44,871 nt of DNA from Anaerolineae bacterium (lineage in GTDB: Bacteria > Chloroflexota > Anaerolineae > Aggregatilineales > Phototrophicaceae), in contig JALHNB010000056.1 of the NCBI GenBank assembly GCA_022843745.1, positions 1 to 44,871 on the forward strand, read 5' to 3'. Below are positions 23,233 through 31,327 of the stretch, one piece after another (within the stretch, counting starts at the first letter, position 1; each line of letters begins with the position of its first letter). Under the pieces are notes generated by a model. The model made no database searches and had not been told where the DNA came from. It worked only from the letters and a program-made list of their open reading frames with translations. Both the position numbers and the translations under genes were made by a program.

Positions 23233-23937
23233 TTACTCAATCTCTAAATAGATACGCTTGTTGATGCCGCCTTTGCTCTTGTAATCGCTGATGCGCAGTT
23301 TTCCGACTTCGCGCGTGTTGGCGACGTGAGTCCCGCCGTCGGCCTGCAAATCCAGGCCGATAATTTCAACGGTGCGGACTTCGGGAATGCCTTCCGGCAG
23401 CAAATTAATTTTCGTGCGAATCAGGTCAGGAATCTGGAATGCAGCTTCACGCGGCAAAATTTTCACCCGTAAATCGCGCTCGGCGGCGACTTCGGCGTTA
23501 ATTTTGGCCTCGATTTCGCTGACAAGCTCTTTTTGCATCCGTTCAAACTCGAAATCCATGCGCCCTTGCAGCGGCTCCATGTTGCCACCTGTCACACTCG
23601 CGCTGTAATCGCGCCAGACCACGCCGCAGAGAATGTGCATCGCCGTGTGCGTTCGCATCAGTTTATAACGGCGCTCCCAATCGAGTATGCCGCGCACTTC
23701 CGTGCCGACTGCGGGTACATCACCGTCGATAACATGGATATTGCCACGCGCGACTTTCGTCACGGTGTAGGTCTTGTCAGGTGTGACGAGTACGCCAACA
23801 TCATTCGGCTGTCCGCCGCCACCGGGATAAAACGCCGTCTGGTCGAGCAGAACGCCGTGTTGTTCCTCGTCAATGCCAACGACCTTCGCCGTAAATTCTT
23901 TTAAATAACTGTCGGTTTGGTATAAAAGTTCAGTCAT
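23233..23937 (-). CDS. alaX: Stand-alone alanyl-tRNA editing protein (AlaX type)
   Basis: 234 aa. Hydrolyses Ser or Gly mischarged onto tRNA-Ala in trans. The AlaRS-like N-terminal part (DQTAFYPGGGGQPNDVG, 32-48) precedes the zinc motif H97-TAM-H101 and the second motif D200-GGTH204-VANT. In classic AlaRS the second motif is CxxxH; here the Cys is Asp200, as in many AlaX-M proteins, so editing activity is still expected. The protein has no catalytic charging domain. It is the third gene of a GNAT-GNAT-AlaX operon (2-bp gap from the gene before it) and is followed closely by a palindromic repeat. IleRS, CCA-adding enzyme and this editor make tRNA quality a recurring theme in the window, though they are in separate units. 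Confidence 0.88.
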   Translation of the reverse strand: MTELLYQTDSYLKEFTAKVVGIDEEQHGVLLDQTAFYPGGGGQPNDVGVLVTPDKTYTVTKVARGNIHVIDGDVPAVGTEVRGILDWERRYKLMRTHTAMHILCGVVWRDYSASVTGGNMEPLQGRMDFEFERMQKELVSEIEAKINAEVAAERDLRVKILPREAAFQIPDLIRTKINLLPEGIPEVRTVEIIGLDLQADGGTHVANTREVGKLRISDYKSKGGINKRIYLEIE

Positions 23938-23939
23938 TA

Positions 23940-24416
23940 TTATTCATCCTCTAATTCAGCGCGCATCCGAATCATCAGGCTGCGCCCATTGACGGCCTGC
24001 CAGAAAGCGATCCCGTCGGTGTTGCTGGAAGCGACATGCCACTCGAAATGACGCAAGCCCTTCGCACGGAACCATTCCCCCAGCGATTGCACCAGCGCCC
24101 GCCCGACTCCGCGCCCACGATATGGGGTATCGACGTAAATATCGGCCAGAAAGCCGCCGGATTCCTGTTCGAACATATCCGGCACAAGGTCTACCACAAC
24201 TCCCAGCACATAGCCGACAACCTGATTATCTTCCTCAGCTACCAGTACGCAGGTGTAGCGATCATAAAGACGGTCAGCAATCGTTCGTGCATAGAGTTTG
24301 CCACCATTGGGCGCGGCACGGGGCAGATCATCATCCAGTGCGCGGTGATAGGCCACCAGTTTTTCCCATAAATCACCGATCATCGCCGCATCATCCGCAG
24401 TTGCAGGTCGAATCAT
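23940..24416 (-). CDS. GNAT-family N-acetyltransferase
   Basis: 158 aa GNAT fold. Motif A with the acetyl-CoA pyrophosphate loop is DIYVDTPYRGRGVGRALVQS (111-130), where RGRGVGR is the Q/R-x-x-G-x-G/A signature. The N-terminal MIRPATADDAAMIGDLWEK and the end with IAFWQAVNG are also typical. Substrate unknown: it could be an amino group on a small molecule, antibiotic, protein or tRNA. Separated by 1 bp from the GNAT gene upstream and by 2 bp from AlaX downstream, so it is in the same operon. Confidence 0.85.
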   Translation of the reverse strand: MIRPATADDAAMIGDLWEKLVAYHRALDDDLPRAAPNGGKLYARTIADRLYDRYTCVLVAEEDNQVVGYVLGVVVDLVPDMFEQESGGFLADIYVDTPYRGRGVGRALVQSLGEWFRAKGLRHFEWHVASSNTDGIAFWQAVNGRSLMIRMRAELEDE

Positions 24417-24417
24417 T

Positions 24418-24888
24418 TTATTTTATCCACATGACATCGGTTAATTCTGTCGCGCCTAATGCCCGCCAAAACGCCTGCTCAACAGGTTGACGGCGTGGCA
24501 CATGGGCGATTAATTGGACAATCCCCTGTTCGCAGAACCAGCCACGCAGCGCTTCCAGCAATAATCGCCCCAAACCACTCTGATAACTGTGGACACCAAC
24601 GGCGATGTCCGTTATCACACCGATTCGTTCGGGCGAGATTCCAGGCGAACTGGATTGTATCCAGCCGATAATATAACCGACGATTTCGTCGTCTCGCAGT
24701 GCGACATTCATCCTACAGCAGTCGTTATTCAGCCACTCGCCCGCCGCATCTGACCAACGCGCACGCGCATCGGGCAGCAACGCCAATCGACGATCTGATT
24801 GCTGCTGTAAAATCATCTTTTCATGCCAGAGCATTGCCATTTTGGAAATGTCGGCGGTGTCCGCCGGGCGGATTATTACGTTGGGCAT
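24418..24888 (-). CDS. GNAT-family N-acetyltransferase, paralogue
   Basis: 156 aa GNAT fold, first gene of the operon. Motif A reads DIAVGVHSYQSGLGRLLLEA, where QSGLGR is the acetyl-CoA loop; the start VIIRPADTADISKMAMLWHEK and the C-terminal AFWRALGATELTDVMWIK match its neighbour in layout. Similarity to the gene downstream is moderate, so this is an old tandem duplication. It faces the large membrane-protein gene at 25027 across a 138-bp region with three 32-bp repeats. Confidence 0.85.
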   Translation of the reverse strand: MPNVIIRPADTADISKMAMLWHEKMILQQQSDRRLALLPDARARWSDAAGEWLNNDCCRMNVALRDDEIVGYIIGWIQSSSPGISPERIGVITDIAVGVHSYQSGLGRLLLEALRGWFCEQGIVQLIAHVPRRQPVEQAFWRALGATELTDVMWIK

Positions 24889-24915
24889 CTTCCCTCACCT
24901 ATGACTCGACAGGAT

Positions 24916-25011
24916 AGCACCGCAAGTCTTACAAATCAAGCGCATATAGCAGCGCAAGCTTCATAAATCAAGCGCGCACAGCATCGCAAGTCTCGTAATT
25001 CAAGCGCATCA
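24916..25011. repeat. Tandem repeat, three units of exactly 32 bp
   Basis: Units 24916-24947, 24948-24979 and 24980-25011 begin AGCACCGCAAG, AGCAGCGCAAG and AGCATCGCAAG, and each contains TCAAGCGC near its end. About two thirds of positions are shared by all three. The array fills the gap between divergent genes and ends 15 bp before the ATG at 25027. No unique spacers, so it is not a CRISPR. Confidence 0.85.
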
Positions 25012-25026
25012 TGTAGAATAAAATGT

Positions 25027-27315
25027 ATGGCACAACACATTGAAATTCCGATTGAAGACTTGCCCCGCTGGATGCAGCAAGCACGACGCGGCTGGGATTG
25101 GGGCTTTTTGCTGGTGATCGCAATCTGCATCATCGCCGCGTGGCCGTTTATCCTTCAGCCGGGGCTGCCGCGCACCAACGCCAGCGAAAATTTCGTGTTT
25201 ATGGCCTCCGATTTTAGCGATGCCCTGCGCGAAGGTCGGCTGTATCCGCGTTGGTCGCCTCATGCACTCAACGGCTATGGCGCACCCATTCCCAATTATT
25301 ACCCACCCCTGCCAGCCTACAGCGCCGCACTCATCACCGTTCTCGTAACCAACGATGTGGTACTGGCGGTGCGGATTGTTTATATTCTGGCGTTCTGTCT
25401 GGCGGGGACATCACTCTATCTGTTCGTCAACCGCCGTATGAATGCCGCCGCAGGATTCTTATCGGTTATTTTGCTGGTCTACAGCCCCTATTTTGGGCAG
25501 GTCGCGCCGCATATACAGGGTGATCTGTCCGGCATGGTTGCCCTGGCACTGCTGACGACCCTGCTGTGGCTGGTTGACCGCTTACTCACGATTAATCGCT
25601 CACAGGATACGCTGCTGACAGCACTCGTCTGCGCAGGGTTGTTTTTGACCGAGCCGCGTATCGCTCTGGTCGGCATAGTGCTGGTCGTTTTACTGATAGG
25701 TTATCATGCCTCTCTTCAGGGACGCCGCGCATCCTGGCTCCCAACTATTTTTAGCCTCATCGCCGGGATCGGCATTGCTGCATTCTACTGGCTGCCTGCG
25801 TTGGCTGAGTACGATTATGTTCAATGGCGTCCGCGACTCTACATAACCCCACTTCGACTAACGCTCGAAACGCTGATTTCGCCGTTGCGTCCTGTTGATC
25901 TGGCGGAACTTGCACCAACTCCACAATTGACTATCGGCATCATCGCCCTCATTTTTGCGATTTTGAGCCTGTTGACAGCCTTTATTATCCGCAAAGGCGT
26001 CGCTTTTTTATTGATGTTTTTAGTCGCCGGGTTCATTTTAGCAGGCGTGAGCGTGGTATTTTTCCCGACCCAGACCTGGCTGCTTGGCCCGATAGTGCTG
26101 CTCGTCGCTATCGGCGGAAGCGGGGTAATGGCGATTCGGGGATACCTCCCTTTGCGCTGGCAGCGAATCTCACTTGTCACGCTGCTGATCGTCGTGTTGG
26201 CGGCATCATCATCCGTCTGGCTGGCTCCGCGCTGGCTGGAATCCTTTGGTGACACCTCACCACTTCAGCAGATTCTTTATGAACAGGAAGGCAGTCCTGC
26301 GGCGGTTTTGCCACCGGATGCGCCAATTCCATCGACTATCTCCGAAACCCTTGCTCCAAATCGCTCACTCATCCGAGGCTATCAGGTACGCGCCATCAAC
26401 CGTATCGAATTTCAGCCGAGCAGCAATCTTGAAATCAGCGTCCTGCACCAATGGACACATGATTATGTTTTTCAAATTCGCTCAACTCGCATAACCCAAT
26501 TAGACCTTCTGACCGCCTATTTCCCCGGTTGGCAGGCGTTTCTGGATGACCAGCCGATCCCGCTGGGGCGGAATGAGCGAACTGGACTCATGAGTGTCGA
26601 AATCCCACCTGGCAACAGCCAACTGCACATCATTCTCGGCACAACACCCCTCCGGCAAAACGCCTGGCTGTTGAGTGCCTTTGCCCTGACATCAGCACTG
26701 CTCATTACCTGGCGACGTTTTCGACGACACGTTGACGGATGGGATATGCCAGACCTCCTCAGCTTGCAGGAGGTTCGCCTGACAGCCGTAACATTAGCCT
26801 GTTTTCTGCTCATTATCCGGCTGTTTGCCGCGCCCCTCTCACCGTTTACGTTCCATGCACGTCCCGGTTATGCACTCGATAATGCCATTTCGCTACGCAA
26901 CCGCACCGAAACAGGGCTTGAGGCCGTCGCGTATCGTCTCAATCGGACTGTTTTTCGCCCCGGCGATACGCTCAATTTAACACTCTACTGGCAAGCGCTG
27001 CGCTTTTTGCCCGCGAATTATCAAACGCAGGTTTATCTTCTGGATGCCAATCAAGAGATACGCTGGCATCGAACCGATTTCCGCACACCAGGGGGATACC
27101 CGACGCGCCGCTGGCTCACCTATCGCTACATAAGCGACCCCTACCAAATCGCTCTTTCGGACAGCATCATCCCCGGCGATTACCAGATTGCGATTGAAGT
27201 CTACTCCTGTGACATAACCTGCGACCCCAGTCAGCGCCTGACATTTTTTAATGCGCAGGGAATCACTATGGGGCAGGTTTTGCTGCTTCCAGCACCAATC
27301 ACGATTACAGAGTAG
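25027..27315 (+). CDS. Large membrane protein of the 6-pyruvoyl-tetrahydropterin-synthase-related (GT-C-like) type
   Basis: 762 aa. The first 460 residues hold about a dozen membrane segments after a cytosolic head (AQHIEIPIEDLPRWMQQARR). The first extracytoplasmic loop has DFSDALREGRLYPRWSPHAL and GYGAPIPNYYPPLPAYSA, the hallmark of this membrane family, in which an acidic residue after the first span is thought to be catalytic. The C-terminal part (about 460-620) is mostly soluble, and the end (about 640-760) is a beta-rich domain: VAYRLNRTVFRPGDTLNLTL ... GDYQIAIEVYS. A lipid-linked sugar transferase for the envelope is the likely role, by analogy. No strong Shine-Dalgarno precedes ATG 25027; TAGAAT at 25014-25019 could give a nearly leaderless transcript. 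Confidence 0.75.
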   Translation: MAQHIEIPIEDLPRWMQQARRGWDWGFLLVIAICIIAAWPFILQPGLPRTNASENFVFMASDFSDALREGRLYPRWSPHALNGYGAPIPNYYPPLPAYSAALITVLVTNDVVLAVRIVYILAFCLAGTSLYLFVNRRMNAAAGFLSVILLVYSPYFGQVAPHIQGDLSGMVALALLTTLLWLVDRLLTINRSQDTLLTALVCAGLFLTEPRIALVGIVLVVLLIGYHASLQGRRASWLPTIFSLIAGIGIAAFYWLPALAEYDYVQWRPRLYITPLRLTLETLISPLRPVDLAELAPTPQLTIGIIALIFAILSLLTAFIIRKGVAFLLMFLVAGFILAGVSVVFFPTQTWLLGPIVLLVAIGGSGVMAIRGYLPLRWQRISLVTLLIVVLAASSSVWLAPRWLESFGDTSPLQQILYEQEGSPAAVLPPDAPIPSTISETLAPNRSLIRGYQVRAINRIEFQPSSNLEISVLHQWTHDYVFQIRSTRITQLDLLTAYFPGWQAFLDDQPIPLGRNERTGLMSVEIPPGNSQLHIILGTTPLRQNAWLLSAFALTSALLITWRRFRRHVDGWDMPDLLSLQEVRLTAVTLACFLLIIRLFAAPLSPFTFHARPGYALDNAISLRNRTETGLEAVAYRLNRTVFRPGDTLNLTLYWQALRFLPANYQTQVYLLDANQEIRWHRTDFRTPGGYPTRRWLTYRYISDPYQIALSDSIIPGDYQIAIEVYSCDITCDPSQRLTFFNAQGITMGQVLLLPAPITITE

Positions 27316-27385
27316 CGATTTCTTGTCTTACTGCCAACTGCTCTGTACAATTTCAAATGTTTACAATCTGCTCTAGGAGTAAAGC

Positions 27386-27745
27386 ATGATGGCGAATCAA
27401 AACAGTAATGCCGAACGAATTGGTCAAGCGTGGAATCATCATCGTGAGGGACGAAACGATGCTTCTATCGCCGAATTTGAAGCGATCCTCAAACAAAACC
27501 CTAGTGATATAGATGCTAACTACGGGTTAGGATTGGCGCAGCGGGTAGCAGGACGCAAAGAAGCAGCTATCGAATCATTTCAGCGAGCCTATCAATTGGT
27601 TGAACAGGCAAAGGGCGCGTATCAATCAACACGCACGAGCGCTCAGAATGAAACCAATGTCAAAACACCGGAAGATGATCGTTTCCAGATGCTCAGTCGA
27701 ATGGTAAAACAGCGTTTGACTGAATTAGGTGCTAACCACCTTTAG
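27386..27745 (+). CDS. Small TPR protein
   Basis: 119 aa with no signal peptide. Residues 10-75 are about two tetratricopeptide repeats: AWNHHREGRNDASIAEFEAI followed by NYGLGLAQRVAGRKEAAIES. A charged tail (KTPEDDRFQMLSRMVKQRL) follows. Start supported by TAGGAG about 7 nt upstream of ATG. It is 70 bp after the large membrane-protein gene and about 100 bp before the URO-D gene, with a hairpin in the second gap. Likely a protein-protein adaptor; partner unknown. Confidence 0.75.
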   Translation: MMANQNSNAERIGQAWNHHREGRNDASIAEFEAILKQNPSDIDANYGLGLAQRVAGRKEAAIESFQRAYQLVEQAKGAYQSTRTSAQNETNVKTPEDDRFQMLSRMVKQRLTELGANHL

Positions 27746-27752
27746 TTTCTAC

Positions 27753-27821
27753 CCGTAAACCCTCACCCTACTCCCTCGGCATTCGTGTCATGGCGAGGGC
27801 TTTATGGAACAACGTTTACGG
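27753..27821. promoter_or_regulatory. Nested inverted repeat between the TPR and URO-D genes
   Basis: Outer arms CCGTAAAC (27753-27760) and GTTTACGG (27814-27821) are perfect complements. Inside, CCCTCG (27773-27778) pairs with CGAGGG (27794-27799). The structure lies 7 bp after the TPR gene stop and has no T-run, so a processing site or dispersed element is as likely as a terminator. Confidence 0.4.
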
Positions 27822-27848
27822 ATAAGCTCTTAGTAAACAAAGGCTGCC

Positions 27849-28841
27849 ATGAACAAACGCGAACGGCTCGAAAAGACCATCGCCGGGGAACAAACGGATC
27901 GGATTCCGGTGGCACTGTGGCGGCACTGGCCGGGTGATGACCAACGTGCAGCAGATCTGGCACGTTCAACCATCGAATTTCAAAAAACGTATGATTGGGA
28001 TTTCGTCAACGTCACACCTGCCAGCAGCTTTTGTGTCACCGACTTCGGTGTCCAGGACATCTGGGAAGGCAACCTGGAGGGTACGCGCAAATCCACACGT
28101 TATCCGGTGAATCGATCACTGGATTGGACGGAATTGCGGGCGCTCGACCCAACTCGCGGGGCTTTGGGTCGTCACATGGAATGTTTGCGCCTGATTGAGG
28201 GTGGTCTGGATATCCAGGCCATCCCGGTCATCCAGCCGATTTTTAGCCCGCTTGCCCAGGCACAACAGCTTTGTGGCACAGATATGCTGCTGCGCTACAT
28301 ACGCACGAACCCTGACCGCGTGCATACAGGATTGAATGTCATTACCGAAACAGTCTTACGGCTGATTGACGCACTCCGGCGCACGTCGATTGCGGGCATT
28401 TATTATGCTGTCCAACACGCCGATTATGATACGATGTCTGAAGAGGAATATAAGATTTTCGGTATGCCCTATGATCGCAAGATTCTTGATGCGCTGCCAG
28501 AAAAATGGTGGTTTAACATGCTGCACTTACATGGAAGCGCCCCCATGTTCCGGCTGGTGAGCGATTATCCTGTTCAGGCAGTTAACTGGCATGATCGCGA
28601 AGGGGAACCCGATCTCGCCAAAGGCAAATCGCAGATCGTCGGCGCGGTTTGTGGAGGGCTTTCGCAATGGGAACATGTCCACTTTGGCACACCATCGTCG
28701 ATCCGTGATACCGCGCGTGAAGCCATAACTCAAACGAATGGACGGCGATTCATCCTTTCGACAGGAGGGGCAGCGATGATTTCGACACCGCTGTCGAATA
28801 TCCGCGCCGTTCGTGAAGTTGTCGAAAATGGGGGAGCGTAA
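27849..28841 (+). CDS. Uroporphyrinogen decarboxylase (URO-D) family protein
   Basis: 330 aa with the URO-D barrel layout: N-terminal MNKRERLEKTIAGEQTDRIP, FVNVTPASSFCVTDFGV, a central repeat-like helical region, and C-terminal STGGAAMISTPLSNIRAVRE. The last motif replaces the usual GC-(x)-P-TP pocket of related methyltransferases. It is not the standard HemE: the strongly conserved N-terminal R-x-P-x-W segment of HemE is not obvious. Members of this family include corrinoid/methanol methyltransferases, so a methyl-transfer role is possible. It runs directly into rsmD (its stop at 28839-28841 is 1 bp before the rsmD start). Confidence 0.75.
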   Translation: MNKRERLEKTIAGEQTDRIPVALWRHWPGDDQRAADLARSTIEFQKTYDWDFVNVTPASSFCVTDFGVQDIWEGNLEGTRKSTRYPVNRSLDWTELRALDPTRGALGRHMECLRLIEGGLDIQAIPVIQPIFSPLAQAQQLCGTDMLLRYIRTNPDRVHTGLNVITETVLRLIDALRRTSIAGIYYAVQHADYDTMSEEEYKIFGMPYDRKILDALPEKWWFNMLHLHGSAPMFRLVSDYPVQAVNWHDREGEPDLAKGKSQIVGAVCGGLSQWEHVHFGTPSSIRDTAREAITQTNGRRFILSTGGAAMISTPLSNIRAVREVVENGGA

Positions 28842-28842
28842 G

Positions 28843-29433
28843 ATGTCGATTCGCGTCATTGCAGGCAGCGCAAAAGGCCGCCGTTTGAAAATGGTTCCGG
28901 GGGATACCACACGCCCGGTCATGGACAAAGTGAAGGAAGCCTGTTTCAGCATCCTCGGCAGGCAAATTGTTGGCTGCACATTTCTCGATCTTTTTGCCGG
29001 AACGGGAAGCGTTGGCATCGAGGCGCTCAGTCGCGGCGCAGAAAAAGCCGTCTTTGTCGAGATTGATCGAAAAGCAGCACAAATCATTCAGGAAAATCTT
29101 CAGCTCGTGGATATGGAAGATCAGGGTGTTGTGCGAAGAACCGACGTGTTGGCGTTTCTCAAGACCGATCCACCCGAAATTTACGACATTATCTATATCG
29201 CGCCGCCCCAATACAAAGGCTTATGGCAGCAAGCGTTGGCCGCATTGGACGCAAAACCAGCCTGGATTCCGGCAGGCACAACGGTGATTGTCCAGATTGA
29301 CCCCTCCGAAAAGCAACCGATTACCCTCGAACACCTTGCGCCAATTGACGAGCGTCGTTATGGTAATACACTGTTATGGTTTTTTGAGCCTCCTGAAGAA
29401 GTCTTGTCCGGCGAAACCGGGTCGAAGGATTAA
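28843..29433 (+). CDS. rsmD: 16S rRNA (guanine(966)-N2)-methyltransferase
   Basis: 196 aa from ATG 28843 (GGGGGAG upstream inside the preceding gene), giving the canonical MSIRVIAGSAKGRRLKMVPG; an earlier in-frame ATG at 28813 lies inside the URO-D gene. The SAM-binding loop is DLFAGTGSVGIEALSRGA (49-66), preceded by RPVMDKVKEACFSIL. It methylates G966 of 16S rRNA, in the 30S head. The usual motif IV DPP(Y/F) is instead A120-PPQY, so the expected catalytic Asp is missing in the position where it sits in E. coli RsmD. This may be a lineage-specific variant and not a loss of function. Start at 1 bp after the URO-D stop suggests co-transcription. Confidence 0.88.
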   Translation: MSIRVIAGSAKGRRLKMVPGDTTRPVMDKVKEACFSILGRQIVGCTFLDLFAGTGSVGIEALSRGAEKAVFVEIDRKAAQIIQENLQLVDMEDQGVVRRTDVLAFLKTDPPEIYDIIYIAPPQYKGLWQQALAALDAKPAWIPAGTTVIVQIDPSEKQPITLEHLAPIDERRYGNTLLWFFEPPEEVLSGETGSKD

Positions 29434-29438
29434 ATTAC

Positions 29439-29870
29439 GTGTCCGAGCAAAATAAATTAGAATCCATCGCAACCGAGGTTATTGAGACATTTGACATCAA
29501 AGCCCCGCCAATCCCAATCGAGAGTATGCTCCAGCATCCGAAACCGGATATGTGGCAGGAGGTCGATATTGCCAAATTATCCGGCGGCTTTTTAAGCGTA
29601 AAAGACATTTATTCGCCGCGAATGTCACTGGCGCGTTTGCTGGCTCGGCATATCGCCAGCAGCGAATGGGGTAAAACACACGAATTGCGGGAGATCGTGA
29701 AAAACGAAGATCAGATTTACGCCTTCGCCCGAATGTTGATTATGCCGATGGAAATGGTAAAAGCCCTCAGCAGCGGCGCACGCGCCCCAACAACGATGAG
29801 CTTTCATTTCGAAGTACCAGAAGAAGACGCGCGTTTACGCCTGATCGAATTAGCGAACTATTTGCGATGA
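29439..29870 (+). CDS. ImmA/IrrE-like protein with lost HEXXH
   Basis: 143 aa from GTG 29439, with AAGGA (29425-29429) 9 nt upstream. The order of helices resembles ImmA/IrrE (DUF955) metallopeptidases: an N-terminal VIETFDIKAPPIPIESML, then SPRMSLARLLARHIA where the HEXXH helix is expected, then DQIYAFARMLIMPMEMV, which matches the family's E-x-x-A-x-x-FA-x-x-LLMP-x-x-x-V block. In the expected HEXXH window the residues are R66-L-L-A-R70, so both His and the Glu are absent. It therefore looks like a catalytically dead relative, perhaps a regulator or binding partner. The stop region overlaps the convergent cca gene by 13 bp. Homology is inferred from pattern only. Confidence 0.55.
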   Translation: MSEQNKLESIATEVIETFDIKAPPIPIESMLQHPKPDMWQEVDIAKLSGGFLSVKDIYSPRMSLARLLARHIASSEWGKTHELREIVKNEDQIYAFARMLIMPMEMVKALSSGARAPTTMSFHFEVPEEDARLRLIELANYLR

Positions 29871-31327
29871 TTTCCGTCAAGATGCGCTCTGGCAATCTGT
29901 AATGCATCTTCGACGGTTCGTGCTTCGCCCGTAGCCTGAGCCTCGCGAATGCGCTCGATCAATTGACCGATGATCGGCCCTGGATTTAACTGAAGCGCTT
30001 GCATCAGTTGATTCCCGTCCAGCAGCGGGGTCGGCTCAACAATTTCATGATAGCGCTCAAAATATGCTTCAAATAAGATACGGATACGCTCTACCATGAT
30101 AAGCCATTCGGCCTGATTCAGTTCGCTGCCAGCCGCCCCAAGATATTCGGCTGTTGCCAGGAGACAGGCATCGATTCCGGCTGCACCTGTCTGCCACCAG
30201 AAGCGATGAATTTCCAACGCAGTCGCGTTCACCATCAGCAGCGGACGCATATAATTGCGAAGGATCGCGACTAAACGTTGCTTTTCGCCATTGCTCAGGT
30301 GGAGCGAGTCGGCGCGTTCCCCAGCTATTTTCGCGCCAGCGGCTTCACCCCCAGGCTGTATTTTGCCAATGTCGTGCAGCAGAGCCGCCAAAATCAGGAT
30401 TGTTTGATGCGGGCGTTCGTTCGGCCAGCGGGTATCAATATGGGCATTCAGTCGCGCTCGAAACGGGCTTAACTGCATCACCAGCATCCCTAATCCAAAC
30501 GAAGCGGCGGTATTATCAGAACGTGCCGGGCTGATGGCTTGTATCAGATTGGACAGCGCCTCAACGACCATCAAGGTATGCTGCCAGCTATCTTCAATTT
30601 TTCCTTGTGGCAGGCCATGCAGCGGTACAATTTCCGGGATAATTTCCGACAAAAAACCTAATGTATCCGCGACCCGCAGCGCCGAAGACGGTTTCGGCAC
30701 GGTCATCAGACGTACGAACTCGTCGCGGACACGTTCCTGAGACGATTCCCCCAGACGATCTTTTGCTGCACGAACATCCAGCAGGGTTTCCGCGTCGATT
30801 TTCATCCCAAGCTGAACACTCTGGCGCACAGCTCTTAACGCACGAATCGGGTCTGAGGCAACAGCAGATGACGCACACCGTCGAATCCGCTTATCTTGCA
30901 GATCGCGTTCGCCGCCAAGCGGGTCAATTAAAAGACTCAAGTCGCTGCGCAGATCGACAGCCATCGCGTTAATCGTAAAATCGCGATCTGACAGGTCAGC
31001 GAGAAGACCGTCACCCCGGAAACGCGCGACATCAATCGTAAGGCGACCATCAGCCGTCTCAACCAGGGCGCGTCCGACATCACGCTCGGAATCAAGCGCA
31101 AAAAAATCGCCGCGCAGATGGTTCGCGATTCGTCGCGCCAGCGCGATCCCCCCACTTTCGACAGCCAGATCGAGGTCTTTTAGTGGTTTCCCCAACAGAG
31201 CATCACGCACAGCGCCGCCGACAATATAAACGGGCAGCGCTGAATCGCTCAACCAATCGGCGAGGTCAAGAACAGCATCCGGCCAAATCAGCGGTCTATA
31301 TGGCTCACGCGGAGTCAGATCACTCAT
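29858..31327 (-). CDS. cca: CCA tRNA nucleotidyltransferase / poly(A) polymerase family protein with HD domain
   Basis: 489 aa. Adds or repairs the 3' CCA of tRNA. The polymerase head shows IVGGAVRDALLGKPLKDLDL (35-54), with D51 and D53 as catalytic metal ligands, then DFTINAMAVDL (116-126) and the base-selecting region up to about 220. A C-terminal HD domain follows (ALLHDIGK, H318-D319), typical of class II CCA enzymes with 2',3'-phosphodiesterase or phosphatase activity. Whether it makes full CCA, only CC or A, or poly(A) tails cannot be read from sequence, since split CC- and A-adding enzymes occur. It overlaps hpt by 8 bp and is probably in one unit with it. Confidence 0.88.
   Translation of the reverse strand: MSDLTPREPYRPLIWPDAVLDLADWLSDSALPVYIVGGAVRDALLGKPLKDLDLAVESGGIALARRIANHLRGDFFALDSERDVGRALVETADGRLTIDVARFRGDGLLADLSDRDFTINAMAVDLRSDLSLLIDPLGGERDLQDKRIRRCASSAVASDPIRALRAVRQSVQLGMKIDAETLLDVRAAKDRLGESSQERVRDEFVRLMTVPKPSSALRVADTLGFLSEIIPEIVPLHGLPQGKIEDSWQHTLMVVEALSNLIQAISPARSDNTAASFGLGMLVMQLSPFRARLNAHIDTRWPNERPHQTILILAALLHDIGKIQPGGEAAGAKIAGERADSLHLSNGEKQRLVAILRNYMRPLLMVNATALEIHRFWWQTGAAGIDACLLATAEYLGAAGSELNQAEWLIMVERIRILFEAYFERYHEIVEPTPLLDGNQLMQALQLNPGPIIGQLIERIREAQATGEARTVEDALQIARAHLDGNHRK

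Noticed and set aside
24916-25011. CRISPR array
   Set aside because: The 32-bp units are adjacent with no unique spacers and only three copies; no cas genes are near. The same holds for the array at 5192-5296.
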